A stretch of DNA of 64,000 nucleotides from positions 2,108,001-2,172,000 of the forward strand of contig NZ_CP162004.1 in assembly GCF_040822115.1 (NCBI RefSeq), in the 5' to 3' direction. How positions within the stretch are numbered: position 1 is the first letter of the stretch; every line of letters begins with the position of its first letter. The notes below the pieces were generated by a model that worked only from the letters and a program-made list of their open reading frames with translations, did not search any database and had not been told where the DNA came from. Shown here one piece after another: positions 8,356 through 17,432 of this stretch. The stretch is from Flavobacterium sp. WC2421 (GTDB lineage: Bacteria; Bacteroidota; Bacteroidia; Flavobacteriales; Flavobacteriaceae). The position numbers were made by a program, and so were the translations under genes.

Positions 8356-9858
8356 TTACAATTCAAATAATAGGGTGAAAGTAATGTTGTTGTTAATGGA
8401 GTTGATTTTGGCTCCATCAGTTAACCCTTGACTAAAAAATCCTTGTTGTGAATCTCTTTTGGCGTAAGAATAAGCTAAATCCGCTTTAGTAGATCCAAAG
8501 TTGTAGCCTAAACCGCCTGAATATCCAGTTAAGTCTCCTATTGTTGTTCCGTTTTTGTAAGGACTTTGTTCATATCGATATCCTCCTCTTAAACTTATTT
8601 TTTCAATTTTATATTCGGCACCAATTCTTAGCTCGCCAGTATTGTTAAGAGTGTTACTCATAGTGTTATTTAATCCACTGAAATAGGCATCATTCTCTGG
8701 CTTGAATTTAGTTTTGCTATAATCTTTTATCGCATAATCAATGCTTATTAATCCTGATTTTCCAAAAATATAAGCAAAACTCCCTGTTAATTTACTTGGT
8801 GTTTGTAAATTGTACGGTGCATAAACATTAGTAATTCTTGGGTCAACTACATCCGATGGTAAAGAGCCGTCAACATTGCTACTTACAGCAACAAGTTTTT
8901 GAGAAAGTTCGTCACTTAAATGATACCATGTTGATGATTCATAGGCTAGTCCTAATCGCATTTCATTGGTCACTTTAGCGATGGCGCCTAATTGGAATGA
9001 AAATCCTGTTCCATAAGTGTATAATTCATTATTAAACTGTGCTTTAGTAACTTTGTAATTAGAGTCTAAAGCGTTGTTGTTGTCTTCATAAAAAACAGAA
9101 GACTGTCTGAAATCTGCAAAGTGTGAATTAAGATTTATTCCTAGGTATAATTTATCTTTATATGAAGTAGAAGCATTAAAAGAAAGTTTTCCATTATAAC
9201 CAGTAGTGTAGACGCTATTTTCTTGGTAGTAATTTCCACCTGGAGCAACATTTGAATTGTATTGGGTGTTGTTAGCGTCAGTCGTTTCAGGATTTATGAC
9301 GTACCCTTGGTATCCAAAATAAGCTTGTTGCGTTCCGTGGTCTAAACTACCGTAATTTGAATTTTCAAGTGTATTTAAAGGAACTCCATTTGCATAACTT
9401 AAAAAGTAATTGGCGATGGAATTCGTTGGGTTGGTTCCTGCAGAAAATACAGAATTATTATAATTATTGGTATTTTCATAATCGATACCTACAGCAATTT
9501 TGCTCCAATTACTACTTGGGTTTTGGTTTTTGAAAACAAAAACTCCTCCAGCTTGACTTAAGTCAAATGAATTCTTATTATCGGTTGTTGTAGTTCCAAA
9601 ATAGGTTGAATTATTTTTAATATCATTATTGCTTAACGTAACTGCGATTTGATTGTTTATAAATACAGCTGAACCAGCTGGATTAACACTTAGAGAAGAT
9701 AGGTCGCCTCCAAGAGCGCCAAAAGCACCGCTCATTGCTTTGAATCGTGCGGTACCGTTTAAGTTGTCTTGTGAAAAGCGTAATGCATCGGTTACCTCTT
9801 GTGATTGTACGACACCGAAAGTTAAGCCTGTCATTATTAAAAATATATATTTTTTCAT
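8356..9858 (-). CDS. Outer-membrane transport protein, OmpP1/FadL-like
   Basis: 500 residues with a signal peptide (GVVQSQ). The N-terminus of the mature protein, ALRFSQDNLNGTARF then GAFGALGGDLSSLSVNPAGSA, is the recognisable hatch-like start of the Bacteroidota branch of OmpP1/FadL barrels. The rest alternates strands with long Asn/Thr/Tyr-rich loops and ends LLFEL. FadL-type barrels move hydrophobic compounds across the outer membrane; the substrate here is unknown. It begins 31 bp after the stop of the repeat lipoprotein at 9890, so the two form an operon, closed by the hairpin at 8295-8334. Confidence 0.82.
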   Translation of the reverse strand: MKKYIFLIMTGLTFGVVQSQEVTDALRFSQDNLNGTARFKAMSGAFGALGGDLSSLSVNPAGSAVFINNQIAVTLSNNDIKNNSTYFGTTTTDNKNSFDLSQAGGVFVFKNQNPSSNWSKIAVGIDYENTNNYNNSVFSAGTNPTNSIANYFLSYANGVPLNTLENSNYGSLDHGTQQAYFGYQGYVINPETTDANNTQYNSNVAPGGNYYQENSVYTTGYNGKLSFNASTSYKDKLYLGINLNSHFADFRQSSVFYEDNNNALDSNYKVTKAQFNNELYTYGTGFSFQLGAIAKVTNEMRLGLAYESSTWYHLSDELSQKLVAVSSNVDGSLPSDVVDPRITNVYAPYNLQTPSKLTGSFAYIFGKSGLISIDYAIKDYSKTKFKPENDAYFSGLNNTMSNTLNNTGELRIGAEYKIEKISLRGGYRYEQSPYKNGTTIGDLTGYSGGLGYNFGSTKADLAYSYAKRDSQQGFFSQGLTDGAKINSINNNITFTLLFEL

Positions 9859-9889
9859 TTTGATGATTTTTTATAAATATGAATTGTTA

Positions 9890-10900
9890 TTATCTTCTTC
9901 CTCCACCAGATGATGATCTTCCTCCACCAGATGAAGATCCGCCTCCGCCAGATGAGGATCTTCCACTATTGCTATTGTTTCCACCGCTATTGTAAGAACT
10001 GTTAGATCTTGATGGAGAATAGCTGTCATTTCTTGAGCTATTTGAATTTGTTTGTCTACTAGTATTTGTATTGACTCTTCGAGTTGGAGTGTTGTAAGAT
10101 TGGTTTTGTGATTCACTTCTTCTAGTAAAAGTTGGACTTGTTCTTGAGGTATTAAAATTTGTATTGTTTCTTCTATAGTCTACTGTATTGCTACTTCTAT
10201 TAGTGCTTGTTCTGTTTGGAGAATAGTTTCTTGAGCTATAGTTTCGGTTTGTATTTGCTGTATTAGAATAGTAAGAAGAAGAACCTCTTCTACTTGGATT
10301 GTATGAATAATTGCGATTGTTATAATAATTGTATCCATAATTAGAATAACCATAATATGGATAGCCATAGCCATAATAAGGATAACCCCATCCAAAGTTA
10401 GAATACCCATACCCGTAATAAGGGTAACCCCATCCGTAATTAGAATATGCCCAACTGTTATAAGGATAACCCCAACCGTAATTAGCGTAGCCTAATCCAT
10501 ATGATGAATAGCCCATTCCGTAACCAAAGCCGATTCCCCAATTGTTTGGTTGTATTGTAATATCTGTTCTTGAATAATTATTTCCCCAGTCAGCATAATT
10601 GGAGTTTGATTGTTGTAAACTATCATTTACAGCATCGTAATCACTGTATTCATCAATATTCGTAAAAATCTCAGTTGATTGATTCTCATCTTGGAGAGAA
10701 CTGAAATAGTCTTTGTAGTGATTGTTTTCATTACTTTGTGGAGCTCTCTCAGTTCTGCTAGAAGTGCTTCCGCCGTAAATTCCATCACGTTCATAATAGG
10801 AGCTATTTTGATAGGATCCACATGAAGTGAATAAGAGACTCAAAAATACAATAATAGAATAAATTGGCGTATTTTGGGATGAAAAAATATTAGTTTTCAT
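9890..10900 (-). CDS. Repeat-rich Tyr/Gly/Trp then Ser/Asn/Arg lipoprotein, function unknown
   Basis: 336 residues. A lipoprotein signal ends in LFTSC (Cys27). Residues 30-120 are acidic and Ser/Asn rich. Residues 126-193 form an aromatic repeat region built on GWGYPYYGYGYSN units. Residues 195-336 are low-complexity Ser/Arg/Asn ending in SSSGGGRSSSGGGRR. It has no catalytic-looking residues. Such proteins in Flavobacterium carry uninformative database names. Its place upstream of a FadL-like barrel, sharing one operon, suggests a surface or envelope structural role (inference). An open frame of 81 codons on the same strand (9871-10116) is only a frame shadow of the repeats. Confidence 0.7.
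   Translation of the reverse strand: MKTNIFSSQNTPIYSIIVFLSLLFTSCGSYQNSSYYERDGIYGGSTSSRTERAPQSNENNHYKDYFSSLQDENQSTEIFTNIDEYSDYDAVNDSLQQSNSNYADWGNNYSRTDITIQPNNWGIGFGYGMGYSSYGLGYANYGWGYPYNSWAYSNYGWGYPYYGYGYSNFGWGYPYYGYGYPYYGYSNYGYNYYNNRNYSYNPSRRGSSSYYSNTANTNRNYSSRNYSPNRTSTNRSSNTVDYRRNNTNFNTSRTSPTFTRRSESQNQSYNTPTRRVNTNTSRQTNSNSSRNDSYSPSRSNSSYNSGGNNSNSGRSSSGGGGSSSGGGRSSSGGGRR
10322..10525. repeat. In-frame tandem repeats coding YGWGYPYYGYG units
   Basis: DNA direct repeats within the lipoprotein gene, giving two near-copies of a 14-residue unit (Y-S-N-Y/F-G-W-G-Y-P-Y-Y-G-Y-G) plus shorter derivatives. Likely prone to copy-number change. Confidence 0.65.
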
Positions 10901-10920
10901 ATCTGTATGGTTTTTTATTG

Positions 10921-10948
10921 TTGCACATTACAAAAATAGTTAGTTTTG
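10921..10948 (+). promoter_or_regulatory. proS promoter (-33 TTG, -7 TAGTTTTG)
   Basis: TTG at 10921-10923, 17-bp spacer, TAGTTTTG at 10941-10948, 53 bp before the proS ATG. Both elements fit the Bacteroidota consensus. Confidence 0.6.
10931..10938 (-). promoter_or_regulatory. Promoter -7 box of the repeat-lipoprotein operon
   Basis: TATTTTTG on the minus strand, 30 bp upstream of the lipoprotein ATG. It lies just 2 bp from the oppositely directed proS -7 box. Confidence 0.5.
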
Positions 10949-11001
10949 TGGAACTATTTAGTTAAATAAAACAAAACAAAATTTGTGCCAAACTATTCAA
11001 T

Positions 11002-12480
11002 ATGAGTAAGAACCTTACTACAAGATCAGAAGATTATTCAAAATGGTATAACGAGCTGGTTGTAAAAGCGGATTTAGCCGAAAATTCAGGAGTTAGAGGC
11101 TGTATGGTTATCAAACCTTACGGTTATGCCATTTGGGAAAAAATGCAAGCAGAACTAGACAGAATGTTTAAAGAAACAGGGCATCAAAACGCCTATTTTC
11201 CTTTATTTGTTCCAAAGAGCATGTTTGAAGCCGAAGAAAAAAACGCAGAAGGATTTGCTAAAGAATGCGCTATTGTAACGCATTACAGACTGAAAAATGA
11301 TCCAGATAAACCTGGGAAATTGATGGTTGACCCTAATGCTAAATTAGAAGAAGAACTTATTGTTCGACCAACAAGTGAAGCGATTATTTGGTCAACTTAT
11401 AAAGGATGGGTTCAGTCTTATCGTGATTTGCCTTTATTGATTAATCAATGGGCTAATGTAGTTCGATGGGAAATGAGAACGCGTTTATTCTTGAGAACAG
11501 CTGAGTTTTTATGGCAAGAAGGGCACACAGCTCATGCAACAAGAAATGAAGCTATTGAAGAATCGGAAAAAATGATGAACGTTTATGCTGAATTTGCCGA
11601 AAATTTCATGGCTATTCCTGTTGTAAAAGGAATAAAAACAGAAACAGAACGGTTTGCTGGTGCTGAGGAAACGTATTGTATCGAAGCATTGATGCAAGAC
11701 GGAAAAGCATTGCAAGCAGGAACGTCTCACTTTCTTGGTCAGAATTTTGCGAAAGCTTTTGATGTAAAATTTGCTAATGCCGAAGGAAAGCAAGAATTTG
11801 TGTGGGGAACTTCATGGGGAGTTTCAACTCGATTGATGGGTGCTTTAGTAATGACGCATTCAGATGATAAAGGATTGGTTTTACCTCCTAATTTGGCTCC
11901 TATTCAAGTGGTTATTGTGCCTATTTATAAAACGGACGAACAACTTGATGAAATTACAGTTGAAGTAAATGTATTGATAGATGCATTGAAAAAAAGGAAT
12001 GTTTCAGTGAAATATGATAACAGAACTACTCAAAAACCAGGATTTAAATTTGCTGAATGGGAATTAAAAGGGGTTCCAGTGCGAATTGCTGTTGGTCCCA
12101 AAGATTTAGAAAACGGAACTTTTGAAGTAGCAAGAAGAGATACTTTAACAAAAGAAGTGCAACCTAAAGATGGAATTGCGACTTATATCAGTGATTTATT
12201 AGCTACAATTCAAGAAGATTTATTTAATAAGGCATTAAATTATCGTAACACTCATATCACTGAAGTAAATAGTTTTGATGAGTTTAAGGAAGTTTTGGAT
12301 ACTAAAGGAGGCTTTGTATCAGCTCATTGGGACGGAACGGCTGCTACTGAAGAGAAGATAAAAGATTTGACCAAAGCTACTATAAGATGTGTGCCTTTGG
12401 ATGCGATAGAAGAGTCGGGAAACTGCGTGTTTACTGGGAATCCTTCTGGTAAAAGAGTTCTTTTTGCAAAGGCATATTAA
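11002..12480 (+). CDS. proS: Prolyl-tRNA synthetase, type 3 (archaeal/eukaryotic-like)
   Basis: 492 residues, no editing INS domain, the compact ProS form usual in Bacteroidota. Class II motifs are visible: the proline/ATP pocket VRPTSE (about 122-126), motif 2 [20 protein letters not shown] (155-174), and motif 3 [21 protein letters not shown]. After that comes the anticodon-binding domain ([10 protein letters not shown] onward) and the C-terminal zinc-like domain ending AKAY. It charges tRNA-Pro. The gene has its own promoter at 10921-10948 and is followed by a separate tRNA-Glu promoter. Confidence 0.96.
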   Translation: MSKNLTTRSEDYSKWYNELVVKADLAENSGVRGCMVIKPYGYAIWEKMQAELDRMFKETGHQNAYFPLFVPKSMFEAEEKNAEGFAKECAIVTHYRLKNDPDKPGKLMVDPNAKLEEELIVRPTSEAIIWSTYKGWVQSYRDLPLLINQWANVVRWEMRTRLFLRTAEFLWQEGHTAHATRNEAIEESEKMMNVYAEFAENFMAIPVVKGIKTETERFAGAEETYCIEALMQDGKALQAGTSHFLGQNFAKAFDVKFANAEGKQEFVWGTSWGVSTRLMGALVMTHSDDKGLVLPPNLAPIQVVIVPIYKTDEQLDEITVEVNVLIDALKKRNVSVKYDNRTTQKPGFKFAEWELKGVPVRIAVGPKDLENGTFEVARRDTLTKEVQPKDGIATYISDLLATIQEDLFNKALNYRNTHITEVNSFDEFKEVLDTKGGFVSAHWDGTAATEEKIKDLTKATIRCVPLDAIEESGNCVFTGNPSGKRVLFAKAY

Positions 12481-12507
12481 TTTTTTTAAATTTTTTCAAG
12501 TCTGCTA

Positions 12508-12537
12508 TTGCACTTCTCAAAAATAGTTGTATTTTTG
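12508..12537 (+). promoter_or_regulatory. Promoter of the tRNA-Glu / rpsT transcription unit
   Basis: TTG (12508-12510), exactly 19-bp spacer, TATTTTTG (12530-12537), then CA. This is the best match to the Bacteroidota promoter consensus in the window, 20 bp before the first tRNA. Confidence 0.75.
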
Positions 12538-12557
12538 CATCCGCATTAGAGAAGCAG

Positions 12558-12629
12558 GGCCCGTTCGTCTATCGGTTAGGACGCATGGTTTTCATCCATG
12601 TAAGAGCGGTTCGATTCCGCTACGGGCTA
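12558..12629 (+). tRNA. tRNA-Glu (TTC), copy 1
   Basis: Cloverleaf read by hand: acceptor GGCCCGT / ACGGGCT, D-arm GTCT/GGAC, anticodon stem CATGG/CCATG with loop TTTTCAT (anticodon TTC), T-arm AGCGG-TTCGATT-CCGCT, discriminator A. CCA is not encoded, consistent with the cca gene at 58870. Identical to copy 2. Confidence 0.95.
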
Positions 12630-12676
12630 CTATTTTTTTTGCAGGTTAAAGTAATCCCAAACTTAGAGGGAAAAAT

Positions 12677-12748
12677 GGCCCGTTCGTCTATCGGTTAGGA
12701 CGCATGGTTTTCATCCATGTAAGAGCGGTTCGATTCCGCTACGGGCTA
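12677..12748 (+). tRNA. tRNA-Glu (TTC), copy 2
   Basis: All 72 nt are identical to copy 1 at 12558, while the 47-nt spacer between them is not repeated. Same TTTTCAT anticodon loop; no encoded CCA. Confidence 0.95.
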
Positions 12749-12787
12749 CAATTTCAATTTAGATTGATAAAAACTTAGGAGGATAAT

Positions 12788-12859
12788 GGTCCGTTCGTCT
12801 AGGGGTTAGGACGCCAAGATTTCGTCTTGGTAACAGGGGTTCGATTCCCTTACGGACTA
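12788..12859 (+). tRNA. tRNA-Glu (TTC), divergent copy 3
   Basis: Acceptor GGTCCGT / ACGGACT, D-arm GTCT/GGAC around AGGGGTTA, anticodon stem CCAAG/CTTGG with loop ATTTCGT (anticodon TTC, G at 37), T-arm AGGGG-TTCGATT-CCCTT. No CCA. It keeps identity elements of Glu tRNAs but differs from copies 1 and 2 in every stem. The non-A37 loop is unusual for a Glu tRNA. Confidence 0.85.
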
Positions 12860-12894
12860 CAAAAAAGAATAGTAAAAGATAAAAACATAATAAA

Positions 12895-13146
12895 ATGGCA
12901 AATCATAAGTCAGCTCTAAAGAGAATCAGAAGTAACGAAAAGAGAAGAGTATTAAATAGATACCAACACAAAACTACTCGTAATGCTATCAAAGCGTTAA
13001 GAATAGCTACTGATAAAGTAGATGCTACTTCTAAATTGTCAAATGTAATATCTATGATTGACAAATTAGCTAAAAAGAATATCATTCATGATAACAAAGC
13101 TTCTAATTTAAAATCTAAATTAACGAAATTTGTTGCTAAATTGTAA
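12895..13146 (+). CDS. rpsT: 30S ribosomal protein S20
   Basis: 83 residues, full length for S20 in this phylum. Starts MANHKSALKRIRSNEKR, the typical S20 N-terminus, very basic and helical throughout, with TRNAIKALR and SKLTKFVAKL. It binds 16S rRNA early in small-subunit assembly. It follows the third tRNA-Glu by 35 bp with no promoter in between, so it is probably expressed from the tRNA promoter at 12508. A strong terminator follows. Confidence 0.95.
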   Translation: MANHKSALKRIRSNEKRRVLNRYQHKTTRNAIKALRIATDKVDATSKLSNVISMIDKLAKKNIIHDNKASNLKSKLTKFVAKL

Positions 13147-13170
13147 TACATTCAATTTATCGATTATATA

Positions 13171-13200
13171 AAAAAAGCTCCTTTTTAAGGAGCTTTTTTT
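13171..13200 (+). terminator. Terminator of rpsT
   Basis: GCTCCTT (13177-13183) / AAGGAGC (13187-13193), loop TTT, flanked by A6 and T7 runs that extend the stem. Confidence 0.9.
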
Positions 13201-13244
13201 ATATGCTTTATTTTTTAATAATGACTTATTTATGTTGTTGAATA

Positions 13245-13655
13245 TTAGATTTTGTTTGAGAGGTAATCAAGCATTGATAAGGTGATGGGTTTAGATAGGA
13301 AGTCTATAACCATTGGATAAGTGCTTGCTTTTTGCAGGTCTTCTGGGTCTATTGTTGAGGAAAGAACGACTACTTTAATAGTGTTGAAATTAGAATAATC
13401 TGAACTACTAAAACAGTCTAGAAACTCCCATCCTCCCATTACAGGCATGTTTAAGTCTAGAAAAATTAATTGTGGGAGTGGTGTAGATTTGTTATTAACT
13501 TCAAAGTCGTTTTTTATTGCATCAAAATAGGAGAGTGCTTCTTCTCCATTTTGGGCTGTAATTATCTTATTTGAAAATGTTGTTTTTCCGATTACTTTTT
13601 TGCATAACATAAGTGTTATGGGGTCATCATCAACACATAAAATTAGATCTAGCAT
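13245..13655 (-). CDS. Single-domain response regulator (CheY-like receiver)
   Basis: 136 residues, receiver domain only. The acidic pocket is Asp9-11 (CVDDD), the phosphoacceptor Asp67 in IFLDLNMPVMGGWEF, and the conserved Lys122 in FLSKP. No output domain. It begins 3 bp after the stop of the PAS histidine kinase at 13659, so the two are translationally close and presumably cognate. The receiver likely acts as a phosphorelay intermediate or by protein contact. The same arrangement recurs at 29001-31209. Confidence 0.92.
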   Translation of the reverse strand: MLDLILCVDDDPITLMLCKKVIGKTTFSNKIITAQNGEEALSYFDAIKNDFEVNNKSTPLPQLIFLDLNMPVMGGWEFLDCFSSSDYSNFNTIKVVVLSSTIDPEDLQKASTYPMVIDFLSKPITLSMLDYLSNKI

Positions 13656-13658
13656 TGG

Positions 13659-15371
13659 TTATTTGTTTTTGAATATTAATGTAAAAGTAGTCCCTTTATT
13701 TACCGTACTTTCAATTTGAATCGTTCCTCCCATCGCTTCTACTTGTGATTTTACAAGATAGAGTCCAAGTCCTTTGCTGTCTGGGTAATTATGAAACCTT
13801 TGGTAAAGACCAAAGACTTTATCTCGATTTCTTTCTAAATCAATTCCAATTCCATTGTCTTTGAATAGTAATGTTATGGTATCGTTAACTTGGTTTGCAG
13901 TTATTGTGATTTTTAATTTTTGATTTTCAGACTTGTATTTTATAGAATTAGTCAAAAGATTGAGTAATATGCTTTCAATATAAGACTTGTTTATATTTAA
14001 TACAGAAACTTTTTCGAAATCAATTTTTAAGATAGGCTTATGAGTGTCTATTTGAAAGGTAAGTTGGCTAAAAACATTTTCAAAAACTTCTTTTAATGAG
14101 ACTTCTTCTTTTTGAATTGAAGGGTTGTCTTTTATTATCATGATTTTGGTCAAATCATTGACAGTCTCGTTAAGTAAGTGGGTAGATTTATTAAAGCCAT
14201 ATAAGATTTCTTTTAATTCAGGGTCTTTAATAGTTATATCTTCGATTAGGTTTAAAAGGCCTGTTAAATTAGATATTGGAGCTCTTAAATTATGAGAAGT
14301 AATATAAGAGAATTGCTTGAGATCTTTATTTGTTTGAGTTAATTCAAGTATAAGTTGTTCTTTTTCTTTTTCTTGTTTTTTCTCATCAGAAATATCTCGT
14401 TGCATGGAGACCCAGTGAGATAATTCATTATCTGAATTATAAATTGGAATAATAGAAAAGCGTAGCCAAAATTCTTGGTTGTTTTTTTTGTAGCATATCA
14501 TTTCTATTACACATTCTTCTCTGTTTCTTATAGAAGAGATTATTTTTTTTATTTCTTTTTTATCAGAATTTGGCCCTTTTAATAAATCGGGTGATTCTCC
14601 TATAACCTCATTAGAAGAATATCCGGTCATAATTGAAAATGCAGGGTTCACATAAATAATCTTTGGTAGTTTTCTTTTATTAAAGTCAGCTTCAGTAATA
14701 ATTATAGAGTCTTTAGTTTGCACGATTACTGTTTCTAATAATCTAAGTCTAAGTTCTTCTTCTTTTTGTTTCGTTATATCTTGAATAGCTCCAATCATTC
14801 TGACAGCTTTGCCACTTTCGTCTTTTAAAAGGAAGCCTCTGTCAAGTACATATTTATAAGAGTTGTCGGCGCATTTGAAACGATATTCATCTTGCCATTT
14901 TTCTGTTTTTTGCTCAATAAACGAGTATAGTTTAACAGACATTCTTATACTGTCTTCTGGGTGGATTTTGTCAAACCACCATGTTGAACTTTCGCCTACT
15001 TGGTCCTCATTATATCCAAAAATACCTTTTATTCCTTTGCTCCAAAGCAGTTTGTCATCTTGTATTTTCCAGTCCCAAATAGTGTCGCTTGTTGCTTTTG
15101 CTACAATGTCATATTTTTCATTTGACTCTTTAATTTCGTCATTTGTGTTCTTGAGTTTCTCAAAGACGGCTTTATTTCGATTGTCATTTTTGGATAAAAT
15201 ATACCTGTAAATTAGCCCTGTAAATAGTACTAAGAATAGGTCTTTTGTGAAGTTGAAAATTTCGTAATTTTCTACTTTTGAATAGATTAAGGATAGTTTA
15301 TGAAAAACTATAGCCGTAAACATAGCGATGAGCAGATAAATTACGGTTATTTGATTCGTTTTGTTTTTCAT
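13659..15371 (-). CDS. Membrane PAS-domain sensor histidine kinase
   Basis: 570 residues: two N-terminal membrane segments (about 8-25 and 42-60) with almost no periplasmic loop, PAS 1 (about 83-200, ending GAIQDIT), PAS 2 (about 211-330, ending MQRDIS), dimerisation helix with the phospho-His360 in SYITSHNLRAPISN, and a HATPase domain (about 440-570) with N, G1 (DNGIGID) and G2 (GLGLYLVK) boxes. The short loop and PAS domains suggest an intracellular signal. It is paired with the receiver protein at 13245. A -7 box lies only 4 bp before the ATG, next to a 12-bp inverted repeat (see 15376-15417), so the mRNA may be almost leaderless. Confidence 0.92.
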   Translation of the reverse strand: MKNKTNQITVIYLLIAMFTAIVFHKLSLIYSKVENYEIFNFTKDLFLVLFTGLIYRYILSKNDNRNKAVFEKLKNTNDEIKESNEKYDIVAKATSDTIWDWKIQDDKLLWSKGIKGIFGYNEDQVGESSTWWFDKIHPEDSIRMSVKLYSFIEQKTEKWQDEYRFKCADNSYKYVLDRGFLLKDESGKAVRMIGAIQDITKQKEEELRLRLLETVIVQTKDSIIITEADFNKRKLPKIIYVNPAFSIMTGYSSNEVIGESPDLLKGPNSDKKEIKKIISSIRNREECVIEMICYKKNNQEFWLRFSIIPIYNSDNELSHWVSMQRDISDEKKQEKEKEQLILELTQTNKDLKQFSYITSHNLRAPISNLTGLLNLIEDITIKDPELKEILYGFNKSTHLLNETVNDLTKIMIIKDNPSIQKEEVSLKEVFENVFSQLTFQIDTHKPILKIDFEKVSVLNINKSYIESILLNLLTNSIKYKSENQKLKITITANQVNDTITLLFKDNGIGIDLERNRDKVFGLYQRFHNYPDSKGLGLYLVKSQVEAMGGTIQIESTVNKGTTFTLIFKNK

Positions 15372-15375
15372 TACT

Positions 15376-15417
15376 CAAATGTAATTAATTAAAATGAAAT
15401 ATAAAATTTCATTTTAA
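15376..15417 (-). promoter_or_regulatory. Promoter box with adjacent operator-like palindrome upstream of the kinase
   Basis: TACATTTG on the minus strand (15376-15383) ends 4 bp before the kinase ATG. Immediately upstream is a perfect 12-bp inverted repeat, TTAAAATGAAAT (15389-15400) / ATTTCATTTTAA (15406-15417), 5-nt centre, which covers the place of the -33 element. Confidence 0.45.
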
Positions 15418-15515
15418 AGTTATTTATTTGAAAATTTTTGACGTTAATTTTAGATTGTAATGCGTTAACAATATGTAAAGTATTAGGTATTTATTTTTTT
15501 TATCAAAAAAAAGTG

Positions 15516-15523
15516 TACCTTTG
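15516..15523 (+). promoter_or_regulatory. Promoter -7 box of typA
   Basis: TACCTTTG followed by CA, 19 bp before the typA ATG. The -33 region is A/T homopolymer without a clear TTG. Confidence 0.6.
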
Positions 15524-15542
15524 CACCCATTAAAAATCACAG

Positions 15543-17339
15543 ATGGAATCTATAAGAAACATTGCAATTATTGCCCACGTCGATCACGGTAAAACAACTT
15601 TGGTTGATAAAATTATGTATCACTGTCAGTTATTTCGTGACAACGAAAACACAGGTGATCTAATCCTTGATAACAACGACTTAGAGCGCGAAAGAGGTAT
15701 TACCATTACTTCCAAGAATGTTTCTGTTCAGTATAAAGGAACAAAAATTAACATTATTGATACTCCTGGTCACGCCGATTTTGGTGGTGAGGTAGAACGA
15801 GTATTAAACATGGCTGATGGAGTTTGTCTACTAGTAGATGCTTTTGAAGGACCTATGCCACAAACGCGATTTGTATTGCAAAAAGCGCTTGACCTTGGTT
15901 TGAAACCATGTGTTGTTATAAATAAAGTTGATAAGGAAAACTGTACTCCTGAAGAAGTTCATGAGAAAGTTTTTGACTTAATGTTTGAATTAGGAGCTAC
16001 TGAAGAGCAGTTGGATTTTCCAACAGTTTATGGTTCTGCTAAGAATAACTGGATGTCTGACCATTGGGAAAACGTAACTGATAATGTTGAAGCATTATTA
16101 GATATGGTTATTGAAAATGTACCAGCACCTAAAGTTTCTGAAGGAACTCCACAGATGTTAATTACATCTTTAGACTTTTCTGCTTTTACGGGTCGTATCG
16201 CTATTGGACGTCTTGAAAGAGGTGTCTTAAAAGAAGGAATGCCAATTTCTTTAGTAAAAAGAGATGGTACTGTTTCTAAATCAAGAATTAAAGAATTACA
16301 TACTTTTGAAGGACTTGGTCGTAAAAAAGTAACAGAAGTAATTGCTGGAGATATTTGCGCTATTATTGGTGTTGAAGGTTTTGAAATTGGGGATACTATT
16401 GCTGATTTTGAAAACCCTGAAGCATTAGCGTCTATTGCTATTGACGAGCCTACAATGAGTATGTTGTTTACAATTAATGACTCACCTTTCTTTGGTAAAG
16501 AGGGTAAATTTGTAACTTCACGTCATATTAGAGACCGTTTGACAAAAGAATTAGAAAAAAACTTAGCAATGAAATTGGGTGAAACTGATTCAGCTGATAA
16601 GTTCATGGTTTTTGGTCGTGGTGTACTTCATTTATCTGTTCTTATTGAAACAATGAGAAGAGAAGGGTATGAGTTGCAAATCGGTCAGCCACAAGTTATC
16701 ATCAAAGAAATTGATGGTAAAAAATGTGAGCCTATCGAGGAGTTAACTATCGACTTACCAGAATCACTTTCAGGTAGAGCAGTTGAATTTGTTACTATGC
16801 GTAAAGGTGAGATGCTTTCTATGGAAACTAAAGGGGAGCGTATGATTGTGAAATTTAATATTCCATCACGTGGAATTATTGGATTACGTAATCAATTACT
16901 TACTGCTACAGCTGGTGAGGCTATTATGGCACACCGATTCATAGGATATGAACCTTACAAAGGTGAAATTGCTGGACGTAACAAAGGTTCGTTAATTTCT
17001 ATGGAAAAAGGAAAAGCTATTCCTTATTCTATCGATAAGTTACAAGATCGTGGTAAGTTTTTTGTTGAACCAAATGCTGAAATCTACGAAGGTCAAGTAA
17101 TTGGAGAAAACTCTCGTGGTGATGATATGTGTGTAAACGTAACTAAAGAGAAAAAACAATCTAACGTACGTTCTTCTGGGAATGATGAAAAAGCGAGAAT
17201 TATCCCGCCAATCATTTTCTCTCTTGAAGAAGCATTAGAATACATTCAAAAAGATGAATATGTAGAGTGTACTCCAAAATCTATTCGTTTAAGAAAAATT
17301 TATTTGACAGAAACTGATAGAAAAAGATTTAAAATCTAA
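15543..17339 (+). CDS. typA: Ribosome-associated GTPase TypA/BipA
   Basis: 598 residues, family length. G1 AHVDHGKTT (about 10-18), G2 region [11 protein letters not shown]3 [15 protein letters not shown]4 NKVD, followed by domain 2 beta-barrel, EF-G-like domains III and V and the TypA-specific C-terminal domain ([14 protein letters not shown], then VEVTP-like [10 protein letters not shown]). It is a translational GTPase of the EF-G/LepA group that binds 70S ribosomes under stress or cold. Promoter just upstream, terminator at 17360; monocistronic. Confidence 0.97.
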   Translation: MESIRNIAIIAHVDHGKTTLVDKIMYHCQLFRDNENTGDLILDNNDLERERGITITSKNVSVQYKGTKINIIDTPGHADFGGEVERVLNMADGVCLLVDAFEGPMPQTRFVLQKALDLGLKPCVVINKVDKENCTPEEVHEKVFDLMFELGATEEQLDFPTVYGSAKNNWMSDHWENVTDNVEALLDMVIENVPAPKVSEGTPQMLITSLDFSAFTGRIAIGRLERGVLKEGMPISLVKRDGTVSKSRIKELHTFEGLGRKKVTEVIAGDICAIIGVEGFEIGDTIADFENPEALASIAIDEPTMSMLFTINDSPFFGKEGKFVTSRHIRDRLTKELEKNLAMKLGETDSADKFMVFGRGVLHLSVLIETMRREGYELQIGQPQVIIKEIDGKKCEPIEELTIDLPESLSGRAVEFVTMRKGEMLSMETKGERMIVKFNIPSRGIIGLRNQLLTATAGEAIMAHRFIGYEPYKGEIAGRNKGSLISMEKGKAIPYSIDKLQDRGKFFVEPNAEIYEGQVIGENSRGDDMCVNVTKEKKQSNVRSSGNDEKARIIPPIIFSLEEALEYIQKDEYVECTPKSIRLRKIYLTETDRKRFKI

Positions 17340-17359
17340 TTTTATTATTATAGAAAATG

Positions 17360-17387
17360 AAAGCCATTCGTAAGAATGGCTTTTTTT
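17360..17387. terminator. Terminator between typA and the convergent secreted-protein gene
   Basis: AAAGCCATTC (17360-17369) / GAATGGCTTT (17374-17383), loop GTAA, T-run on the plus strand. Also usable from the other side. Confidence 0.85.
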
Positions 17388-17432
17388 ATGTCTTTACTTT
17401 TAGAATTTCAGTCTTTAATGGTTTGTGTTTAG

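Noticed and set aside
9871..10116. Open frame of 81 codons on the minus strand overlapping the repeat lipoprotein
   Set aside because: Alternate frame of low-complexity Ser/Arg/Gly DNA in the true gene; composition is repetitive and has no independent promoter.
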